Shown here one piece after another: positions 56,633 through 64,000 of a stretch of DNA of 64,000 bases (positions are counted from its first letter, which is position 1; the number at the start of each line of letters is the position of its first letter). Source of the stretch: Rapana venosa (taxonomy: Eukaryota; Mollusca; Gastropoda; Neogastropoda; Muricidae); assembly GCA_028751875.1 (NCBI GenBank), contig CM054154.1:58334707-58398706 (forward strand), given 5' to 3'. Below the pieces are notes generated by a model. The model was given only the letters and a program-made list of their open reading frames with translations. It was not told the origin of the DNA and did no database searches. The translations under genes were made by a program, and so were the position numbers.

Positions 56633-57184
56633 ATGCTTCATTTAATCTTGTTACATCTGTTTCTGTCACTGACGAACTGCATTCTGATTGCTATTCTTTT
56701 CCACCTCAATATCAGAAAACCTGTCAGAAAACGGAAATATGTTACTCGTTGCAATCTTAAGGCCTTAAACATTCATACTTTCTCTTCACAAGCTTCCGAA
56801 AGTTTTTCACAAACCTCTGACCACACTGACCTCTCTGAATACTATAACACTGTTCTCCGCCAATTGCTTGATGAGCATGCACCTCCTACTGACCATCTCC
56901 TACCTGACAGACCCTGTGCGCCATGGTATACCCAAGACATCTTGATAGCGAAGCGCAAACGCCGGCAACTAGAACGGCAGTGGCGGAAATCAAAAACCGA
57001 AATCAACAAACAGCTTTTCCCGAAAACAAATAAACAAAGTCAAACTCTTAATCCATTCAGCAAAGACAGAATACTACTCTTCCCAAATTCTCTGCGCTAC
57101 ATCCATAAAATCTCTTTTTTCCCTCACCTCAAATCTTGGATCTGCAAAAACAACTCCTCTGCCTACCACCCACAGCCTGTCTGA
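56633..57184 (+). pseudogene. L2-like copy o endonuclease end and linker
   Basis: 183 open codons: the tail of the endonuclease (HLNIRKPVRKRKYVTRCNLK), then the linker with DEHAPPTDHLLPDRPCAPWY and KRKRRQLERQWRKSKTEIN. The basic KRKRRQLERQWRKSK stretch is the most conserved non-catalytic landmark of the family in this window. Confidence 0.75.
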
Positions 57185-57922
57185 ACTTCCATCTATCTTT
57201 TCTGCCTTCTTCTCAGACAAAGTCCACAACATATGCTCCAGACTGGATCAGGCTTAATTCCAGCCTGCGCCTCCTGATCCCCAATTCACTGGCACTCCTC
57301 TCTTTTCCTTCTGTTCCACAAGTGAAAAAGAAATCATGACAATTCTGAAGGAAATGACTATAAAATCATGCGACCTTGATCTCATACCTGCTCCTGTTTT
57401 CTCACAATGCTTTCCACAACTTGTACCTATTATCACTAAAATAGTAAACTCATCTCTTCTGTCAGGACATTTTCCACAAGCTCTTAAAACCGCAATAGTC
57501 ACACCTCTACTGAAAAAGCACGACCTCGATCCCATATTCTGAAGAATTATAGACCTGTCTCAAACTTACCCTTTATTTCTAAAGTACTAGAAAAAGTTGT
57601 TCTCAAACAGCTCAACAGTCACTTTCATTCCAATGATCTCCTTCCCACTTTTCAATCTGCCTATCGCCCCAACCACAGCACCGAAACCACCCTAGTCCAT
57701 ACTTTAGATACACTTCTACTTGCTTCTGATGCAGGAAAAATCTCCCTCCTCACTCTTTTTGACATATCTGCAGCCTTCAACACTATAGATTACTCAATTC
57801 TTCTTTCTCGCCTCCAAAATACGTTTGGTATTAATGGCACAGCCCTCACCTGGTTTACTTCATACCTCACAGACAGGTACCAGAAAGTTATTGTAAACAA
57901 AATTCAATCAAAATATGTCAAA

Positions 57923-58888
57923 ATGGAATGTGGAGTCCCGCAGGAATCAGTCCTAGGCCCTGTTCCCTTTACTCTTTACACTGCTCCACTCTCACATATA
58001 ATAAACAACCACCATATTGATCATCATTTCTATGCTGATGACACTCAGCTTCAGTGCAGTGATACTGTTGAAATCTTGCCTTCCCTCCTGACAAATATGT
58101 CCTTCTGCCTTCAAGACATTCAAAACTGGATGACTCAGAACAAGTTACAACTTAATGCCGATAAAACCGAAGCCATGCTCATAGGGACCCAACATAAACT
58201 TTCCTCTACCACAAAAACTTCAATAGAATTCGGCAATACTTCAGTTCCTTTGCCCAACTCTGTGAAGTATCTAGGTGTGGTTCTTGACAACACACTCTCT
58301 ATGAAAAAATTCATCACCCAGACCTGCCAGTCTTGCTACTATCAATTACGGTGCATAAGCGCGATTCGCAAGTATCTGTCCACTGATGCAACTTCCAAGC
58401 TTGTCACATCTCTCATTCTTTCACGTTTAGGCTACTGTAATTCTCTTTTGGCTGGCCTATCAGCATCATCTATCCACTCTCTTCAACACATACAAAACTC
58501 TGCAGCTCGACTGGTCCTAAGAAAGAAAAAATCCGAACACATCACTCCTCTTCTGCGATCTCTTCACTGGCTGCCAGTCTCACAAAGACTGAAGTATAAG
58601 ATCAATACCCTCTGTTTCAAATGTCTCCACAAATCTGCACCCTCTTATCTCTGTAACTGTCTTTACCTGTACACTCCATCCCGTTTCCTTCGTTCAGCCG
58701 CAGATACTTTGTGCTTTCGAACACCCAGATTCAAACAAATCACTGTTGACTGTCGATCTTTTTCTGTTTCTGGTCTGTCCACCTGTAATGACCTCCCTCT
58801 TTCACTTCGCCCAAAACCCTCACTTGATACCTTCAAATCTAGCCTCAAAACACACTTATTATATTTGAGGAAAGTTGCATGTGCGTAA
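57923..58888 (+). pseudogene. L2-like copy o RT palm to C-terminus, 321 open codons
   Basis: The longest open L2-like frame here. It starts MECGVPQESVLGPVPFTLYT (RT motif 4), continues with DHHFYADDTQLQCSD (both catalytic Asp present), LNADKTEAMLIGT and VKYLGVVLDNTLSM, and ends through [16 protein letters not shown] and FKSSLKTHL. The RT fingers lie upstream in another frame (AAFNTIDYSILLSRL, 57770-57815), so full-length ORF2 is interrupted, but few changes separate it from an open frame. Confidence 0.8.
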
Positions 58889-58953
58889 ATGATTTGAGTG
58901 CAAGCGCTTCGATTTGTTTGTTTTACAAGATTCGGCGCTAAATAAATTCCATA

Positions 58954-58959
<6 letters not shown>

Positions 58960-59012
<53 letters not shown>
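58960..59012. repeat. (ATT)n tail of L2-like copy o
   Basis: About 17 ATT units directly after AATTCCATAT. Confidence 0.93.
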
Positions 59013-59015
<3 letters not shown>

Positions 59016-59271
59016 GCAAAAGAGGCAATACACACTATTCCCTTACAGGACTTGCAATTCACAATTTCTGATGATCTATTTCTAGATTTTCTGTTAATGA
59101 AAGTTAGGTCAAAAACCATTTCATATACCACTATGAAAAAGGAAAAAAAATGAATGAAGAAGAATCTGCATTACAAAAAGATATTCAACAACTTGAAAGA
59201 AAAGAGGGAAAAAATGAAGAAGATGCTCAGTGCATAGATTTAAAGAAAGGGCAGTTAAAAGCTATAAGGGA
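59013..59271 (+). mobile_element. L1/Tx1-like LINE, endonuclease-RT linker
   Basis: Plus-strand frame: DDLFLDFLLMKVRSKTISYT, then a Lys/Glu-rich helix (MNEEESALQKDIQQLERKEG, KKGQLKAIREKSVDLWE). This is the coiled linker after the endonuclease in L1/Tx1-type LINEs. Interrupted at 59272 by an L2-like fragment; RT resumes near 60180. Confidence 0.65.
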
Positions 59272-59925
59272 AAAAAGTGTAGATTTGTGGGAGGCAGAGA
59301 GGTTGATGATGATTGTGGTGAGTTAGGATAATTGTCAGAGGAAGAGGATGAAGGTGATGGTAGGGATGTGGAGAGTGGTAGAGCAGTCAAAAGTTTGGAT
59401 TGAGAGTCAGGTAAGGCGGATTGTGAAAGAATTGAGCCAGTTTTAACACTTGCAGTGTCATGCACACTATGGTCCATATTGCAATCAGAACATGTTTTGT
59501 CAGAGTCATAAACAAAAGAAGAGGCATCAGAGGGAAGCTAAGTGGTGTTGTCTGTTGGTTACAGTGGTAGCGGCGGCAGTGACGTCAGAAGTGAGGGCAG
59601 AGACAGAACCATGGGACTGTAGGCGATGATGTCTGCTGCCGGCACATGTACCTTGTCTGGTTTTGGGTGGTTGATTCCTAAGGTTAAAATATGTTGTTTT
59701 AGTCTGTTTGATATGGGGTAAAACCCATGTGGGAGCAAAGCTCTTATGTCTGCAGCTGTTGTTGTCATTCCAGTGGAAGAAAGAAATCTGGGTGGTTGAG
59801 ATGGAGAAGGTTTGAATTCCTGTTTCACGTGCAATTGTTGATGCGGCAGCAGGGATACACTGAAATGGGTCACCAGGACCAGCACAGTCAGTTGAACACA
59901 AGTCATGAAGACAATAAAATTTTGA
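59272..59925 (-). mobile_element. L2-like copy p, 5' end and ORF1 only
   Basis: Minus strand: 5' region (TGGTCCTGGTGACCCATTTC, 59882-59863) and ORF1 start (TAADIRALLPHGFYPISNRL, ILTLGINHPKPDKV), then the Ser/Pro-rich segment ([20 protein letters not shown]). It aligns with 40430-40985. It lacks all of ORF2 and the 3' tail, opposite to the usual 5' truncation. Confidence 0.75.
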
Positions 59926-60170
59926 AAAATGTATCCGAAAATGAAAAATTATATATTAAAGTAATTCAAAATTCAAACAATATCACAGAAAATCATTCTA
60001 ACCAGTCTAAGCACAGTGACACCACAAACACGTAGATGTAAAACTTATCTTGCAGAACGGAAGAAAAACACACAAAAAACGCTCTCAAACTCAGACGAAC
60101 ACACCGTGCTGCCGTCAGGCGCAAAGGCAAAAATCATATAGGAAGATCAAATAGTAAATCATATTCCACA
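59926..60170. other. Unassigned interval
   Basis: A-rich sequence between the L2-like 5' end and the RT of the L1/Tx1-like LINE. A frame at 59935-60035 (NVSENEKLYIKVIQNSNNIT) is too short and biased to assign. Confidence 0.35.
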
Positions 60171-60202
60171 TCTGGATACAGATGAAGCAAACAGTTTAGA
60201 AT

Positions 60203-60604
60203 GTGAACTTTAATAGAAGAGGCAAGCTTAGCATTAAAAATATGAAAAATAATAATAGTCCAGGTTCAGATGGTTTTACCTCTGAATTCTTTAAGTGTTT
60301 CTGGGCCAAACTAGGTGTTTTTGTTGTTAGGGCGCTAAATGCTGGATTCAGAAAAGGGGAGTTATCCTGTATTCAAAAGCAAGGCATTATTACATGTATA
60401 CCTAAAGGAGATCAACCAAGATGTTTTATAAAGAATTGGAGACCAATATCCCTGCTAAATGTCGTATACAAAATCGGATCATCATGTACAGCTAATCGTT
60501 TGAAAACTGTATTGCCTAACCTTATCAATGAGGAGCAGATGGACTTTATCAGTAAAAGGTATATTGGGGATAATATAAGACTTATCTACCAGTGCTTTCA
60601 TTGA
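60203..60604 (+). pseudogene. L1/Tx1-like RT fingers
   Basis: 133 open codons covering RT motifs 0 to 2, from KLSIKNMKNNNSPGSDGFTS to RLIYQCFH. The usual FISGRYIGENIR-type motif is FISKRYIGDNIR. A stop at 60604 precedes the FDSVSWNFMFKVL block, which continues in another frame at about 60630-60665. Confidence 0.8.
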
Positions 60605-62153
60605 ATATTGATTTTGAAAAAAAGCTTTTGATTCAGTCAGCTGGAATTTTATGTTTAAAGTTCTAAAAGCCTTTGGTTTTCAATGTGGCATCTGCAAATG
60701 GATAGAAACATTTTATACAAATATCAAAGCTTGTGTTATTGTTAATGGTCTAGTATCAGACTGGTTTGATGTCGAATGAGGATGCAGGCAAGGCGATCCG
60801 CTATCTCAACATGTGTTCATTCTTTGTGTAGAAATACCACAATAATGACTCGTGAGAATCAAGATATACACGGTATAGCATTTAATAACACTGAACACAA
60901 ACGTTCCAGTATGCAGATGATACTGAATTCCTGCAGGAGACAAAAAGTCATTTGAATCTTGCATTAGGACTATAGATTTATTTGGCTCTAAATATGGTTT
61001 ACGAATGAATCATGAACAAACGAGTGTAATTTGGTTAAAGGTAAAGGTGTCCAGGTTCAGTGACTTCACTTCTCTAGGGCCAGCATATGGAGGTGGTTTG
61101 GTTAGGGAGCAATACAAATTCAGAAATTTGCTAGACTGAACATCTAAATGTGGAATGGATTCCACCAAAATTCACAATCTTGGAATTTGGTTCACAAATG
61201 ATTTCAAAACTGCTCACGTATTAATTATTCTGAAAAAAATTAGAAGATGCCAAACAACTGTTTAAAATCTGGATCAAAAGACAGGCAGAGTGGCAATACT
61301 AAAATCACTCATTTTATCAAAATTAATTTATCTATGGCACGTATTAACAAATCCCTCTGACATGGTTTTTGATACTTTGCAAAAGTGCTGTTTTAAATTT
61401 GTATAGAATAACAAGACAAAATAAGTAGAAAAACATCACTCCAGAGTGTTAAAAATGGTGGGCTTGGGTTACCAGAACTGCAAACATATGCAAATTCACT
61501 CAAATTGACATGGCTAAGAAAAATCGAGACATAAAGTCATAAGTGGAAGATCATTGCAAAGTCCAGCTTTCCAATTCTTGAAAACGTTACAAAATATGAG
61601 CCTGAAATAGTTTCTGGATTTTCAAAGGCAAATGTCTTTTGGACAGAAGTATTTAAGGTAGATAAGGACTTTTCTATACAAATGGTTGCAGTAGTTCCCA
61701 TGAGCTGTTAGCAGAACGGATTTTTTTCAATATATTAAAATACAAATATGAATTAAATATATTGAGGAAAAAAACATGGATCAAGAAAGGCATACATTGC
61801 ATAGCACATTTTATCCTAGAAAATGGAAAGTTTATGACATCCAAACAGTTCAAAATAAAACATAATGTTAATATAGATTTTTTAAACTTTCTATGCATAT
61901 AAAGTAGCATTAGCTGAATACATACAAAAAACAAATATAACAGTCAAAGACAACGAATGCTGAAGTATACCGGTTTGTCAAAAAAGATAAAATCAGTACC
62001 AAAAGGATCAAAACCATTCTATGATACCGTTTTTTGTAACAATATTTTTTCCAATATGCTGTACAAAGTGGAATTTAAAGCTAAATATTGAGAATGACTG
62101 GAAAAAAAAGTTTTTTGAATGTTCACAAGATATCTGATATAAAAATGAAATGA

Positions 62154-62158
62154 TTTCA
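62154..62158. repeat. Target-site duplication TTTCA, left
   Basis: Matches 63190-63194. Omitting the insert restores LINE text (FHLRIIHRCLG) directly after 62158. Confidence 0.75.
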
Positions 62159-62353
62159 TGTAACAGGATGCACTCTGACTCCAGTCACATAAAATAGATA
62201 AGTTGAATAAAGGGAAATAACAATCTCACAAAGGCGCACGTTCTTTCCACTCTACAGTCACACTCAAGATTTCAATTATATACTCTCATTTATTCTATTA
62301 TTACATCAATCTGTCCCACAAATAATGTTTTTCAATAATCAAAAGAAGCATTA

Positions 62354-62356
<3 letters not shown>

Positions 62357-62416
<60 letters not shown>
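62357..62416. repeat. (AT)n microsatellite
   Basis: About 60 bases of pure AT inside the solo-LTR-like insert. Confidence 0.95.
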
Positions 62417-62419
<3 letters not shown>

Positions 62420-62780
62420 CTATTTACAATTCACAAAGTTCCTGCAGACAAGACAGTCCCGAGCTCTCTGGCCCAGACAAACACACATGTCTCTCCTTGT
62501 CCAACTCTGGCACCATGCACAGAAAGAAAAAACAACAACACCACAGACCTGGCTGCAATTTGCTACACACAATTTCTCACAAAAATCACTGACGACCCTT
62601 CCCTGTAGGAAGTCCTTCACTGCTGACGTCTGCTCCAGCCCTGGCCTCCAACGCCGCCACACCTTTATCCCTCAGGTCAGGTGGGGTTGTCCTAGGGGAC
62701 TGAACAGGACTGGGTCAGCTACTGGGGCAAAATTAAAAGCCTACACAGATAGCAGAAAAGAACCCCACTATTAGTACCCA

Positions 62781-62790
62781 GTATAAATAG
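62781..62790 (+). promoter_or_regulatory. TATA-like box in the LTR-like insert
   Basis: GTATAAATAG, followed by AATAAA about 155 bases later. Position is compatible with an LTR promoter and polyadenylation signal; functional status unknown. Confidence 0.35.
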
Positions 62791-63194
62791 ATATATATTT
62801 TTTATTCCTCACCTTTTTTTTCTTGAGTTTTTTTGTTCCCAGATCACTGAACAAACCACACTCACAAACCTATACAGAAGTCCATGCACTGCACCACTTT
62901 CCTAAATTAAAGCAAAAGATGTTTGGTTTTTTTTTAATATAAAATAAAAACAATCTTTTATCAACATACCACTTCATCTAGGTGAAGTGACTAGATGTCG
63001 CAACCCAAAAGGGCCAGCTCAGACAGCTGCAACCTTCCCTGACCAGGACAGAAGATGAATGTCAACTCTTATAACAGAAACACTTCACTACAGCTATCAT
63101 TGACACCTACTCACTGAAGCAAAGAAAAAAACATCCAACATATCCACAGTTGCAAAACAATACCATAGAACAGACACAGGTCTGTTACATTTCA

Positions 63195-63325
63195 TTTGAG
63201 AATTATCCATAGGTGTTTGGGTACAAATGTTATAGTAAAAGAAATGGGAGTAACAAATAGTAATCTTTGTAGATTTTGCAACTCAGAAATAGATAGTGTC
63301 AGACATATGTTTTGGCAATGTCATA
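63195..63325 (+). pseudogene. L1/Tx1-like ORF2 C-terminal zinc-knuckle region
   Basis: Frame HLRIIHRCLGTNVIVKEMGV then NSNLCRFCNSEIDSVRHMFW-QC. C-x2-C ... H-x4-C is the C-terminal cysteine motif of L1/Tx1 LINEs, so the LINE extends on both sides of the solo-LTR-like insert. Interrupted at 63326 by RTE-3. Confidence 0.75.
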
Positions 63326-64000
63326 ATCATCATCATCAGTCCCGTGACCTTGGCGGTCGTGGGGGAGACACGAAAGACGATGCCGTGGTAAGCCTCCTCC
63401 ATCCATCTCGGTCCTCGGCTCTGCGCAGTAGTGCCGAGTCATTCATCCTGGTCCATTCTCTGATGTTGTCCATCCATGACTTTTTCTGTCTTCCCCTCTT
63501 TATGCCACCTTCCAGTGTTCCCTGCAGTACTGTTTTTGGCAGAGTGTTGTGGCGGGTGACGTGGCCGAACCATGTCAGCTTTTTCTTCTTGATGATGGTG
63601 AGAAGGGGTTCCTGTGGACCTGCCAGCGTGTTATTTGGCTCTTGACAAATTCATTGGTCTTTCGTTCTCTCCAGGATATTCCCAGCAGTTTTCTATGGCA
63701 TTTTGTTTCAAATGACTGGAATCGCTTTGCTGTTTCAGCAGTCAATGTCCAAGTTTCACTTCCGTACAGCAGGATAGTCTGAATTAGGGCTTTGTAGAGT
63801 TTTAGTTTGATTGGGAAACTGATCTCTTTACTTTTCCATATGATGGTGAGTTTTGTCATGGAAGATGTTGCCATGGCTAGTCTGATTTTGATTTTTGTTG
63901 TCGATCGCTCGTCCTTTGTGAGTGTAGCGCCAAGGTATTTAAAAGCATCTACCTCCTCCAGTTGCTGGCCATTCATGTAAATTTTAGCAGTGGCGTTGCT
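63326..64000 (-). mobile_element. RTE-3 copy c, cut by window edge
   Basis: Minus strand with ATCATCATC tail at 63326-63337, C-terminal region and RT thumb. Nearly identical to 36518-37190. Continues beyond 64000, so its 5' limit and the right target duplication are not visible. Confidence 0.9.
63575..63976 (-). pseudogene. RTE-3 copy c RT thumb and connection
   Basis: 133 open codons: MNGQQLEEVDAFKYLGATLT, KLTIIWKSKEISFPIKLKLY, LLYGSETWTLTAETAKRF and HRKLLGISWRERKTNEFVKS. Corresponds to 37159-36767 of copy b. The segment toward 63340 is out of frame, as in copy b. Confidence 0.75.

Larger units (their letters stand above)
56440..59012 (+). mobile_element. L2-like copy o, the longest copy
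   Basis: Plus strand from the endonuclease (IILGDFNFHFDNQS, 56486-56527) through linker, RT and C-terminal block to AGATTCGGCGCTAAATAAATTCC and a (ATT)n tail of about 50 bases (58960-59012). Only a handful of frame changes (near 56600, 57100, 57540, 57900). Left neighbour is the I-like 3' end, right neighbour the L1/Tx1-like LINE. Confidence 0.88.
60171..62158 (+). mobile_element. L1/Tx1-like LINE, RT to thumb region
   Basis: RT blocks: NMKNNNSPGSDGFTSEFFKC, ITCIPKGDQPR, KNWRPISLLNVVYKI, EEQMDFISKRYIGDN, a GCRQGDPLS-type motif (60780-60808) and QYADDTEFLQ (60907-60936, both Asp kept). Beyond RT, NGGLGLPELQTYANSLKLTW (61457-61515) is a hallmark of the L1/Tx1 C-terminal region. Stops and frame changes throughout. 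The solo-LTR-like insert begins at 62159. Confidence 0.8.
62159..63189 (+). mobile_element. Probable solo LTR of an unidentified LTR retrotransposon
   Basis: 1031 bases starting TGTAACAG and ending CTGTTACA (8-bp terminal inverted repeat, TG...CA), flanked by TTTCA on both sides. It has no coding capacity. Internal landmarks: an (AT)n run at 62357-62416, a TATA-like GTATAAATAG at 62781-62790 and AATAAA near 62942, consistent with plus orientation. It resembles neither gypsy LTR here. Alternative: a non-autonomous DNA transposon with TIR GTAACAG and 7-bp duplication ATTTCAT. Confidence 0.65.

Noticed and set aside
62159..63189. DNA transposon with TIR GTAACAG and 7-bp duplication ATTTCAT
   Set aside because: Possible by the same bases, but TG...CA ends with an 8-bp inverted repeat, a 5-bp duplication and LTR-like signals fit a solo LTR better. 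Kept as the alternative.

Overview
The window reads as a transposon-dense stretch of a metazoan nuclear genome, most likely a marine mollusc, perhaps a gastropod. That assignment is inference. It rests on several non-LTR retrotransposon families, tRNA-derived SINEs whose central block resembles one I associate with gastropod genomes, a Ty3/gypsy element with a tRNA-Leu-type primer site, dense dinucleotide and trinucleotide microsatellites, and an assembly gap of exactly 500 N. I see no intact host gene, rRNA, functional tRNA, CRISPR array or prokaryotic operon. The only hint of host coding is a 103-base segment near 9.8 kb that could be a VWC-like exon.

Families used below. 'L2-like' is a CR1/L2-group LINE with ORF1, AP-endonuclease and RT, a 3' UTR rich in TG/CG repeats, and a tail of the form GCGCTATATAAATTCCAT followed by (ATT)n; about 15 pieces are present. 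'RTE-1', 'RTE-2' and 'RTE-3' are three RTE-type families with tails in (ATC/GAT)n, (GATA)n and (TGATGA)n. 'I-like' is a LINE with endonuclease, RT and RNase H (3 copies). One LINE is L1/Tx1-like. One Ty3/gypsy element is complete from LTR to LTR. SINE-1 and SINE-2 share a central block but have different tRNA-like heads; SINE-3 is separate. One insert looks like a solo LTR.

Layout. 0-9 kb: SINE-1 fragment and four L2-like copies, one carrying an RTE-3 insert. 9-13.5 kb: non-coding DNA, long polypyrimidine/polypurine/GT tracts, then a decayed ORF with an SGNH-hydrolase signature. 13.5-20.2 kb: RTE-1 copy A split by copy B in opposite orientation. 20.2-23.1 kb: L2-like end, gap, RTE-2. 23.4-27 kb: I-like copy 1. 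27-32 kb: L2-like ends, an SR2-like RTE piece, SINE-3, and an L2-like copy hosting SINE-2. 33-36.4 kb: two abutting L2-like copies. 36.5-38.3 kb: RTE-3. 38.3-42.4 kb: I-like copy 2 split at its RT active site by an internally deleted L2-like copy. 42.4-44.6 kb: L2-like copy hosting SINE-1. 45-56.4 kb: I-like copy 3, split by the gypsy element (45995-53355), which itself hosts an L2-like copy. 56.4-59 kb: the longest L2-like copy. 59-64 kb: L1/Tx1-like LINE broken by an L2-like 5' end, the solo-LTR-like insert and RTE-3.

How the parts relate. The content is a record of successive insertions rather than a pathway. Target-site duplications or rejoined host sequence date several events: gypsy into I-like (GATGG), RTE-1B into RTE-1A (AAAGCACC), RTE-3 into L2-like (ATGGGGTCGA), solo LTR into L1/Tx1-like (TTTCA), SINE-2 into L2-like. 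Nearly every ORF has stops, frameshifts or active-site changes, so almost nothing here looks autonomous now. RTE-2 and RTE-3 copies are nearly identical to each other and are probably the youngest families. The most informative unit is SINE-2, which carries the 3' tail of the local L2-like LINE.
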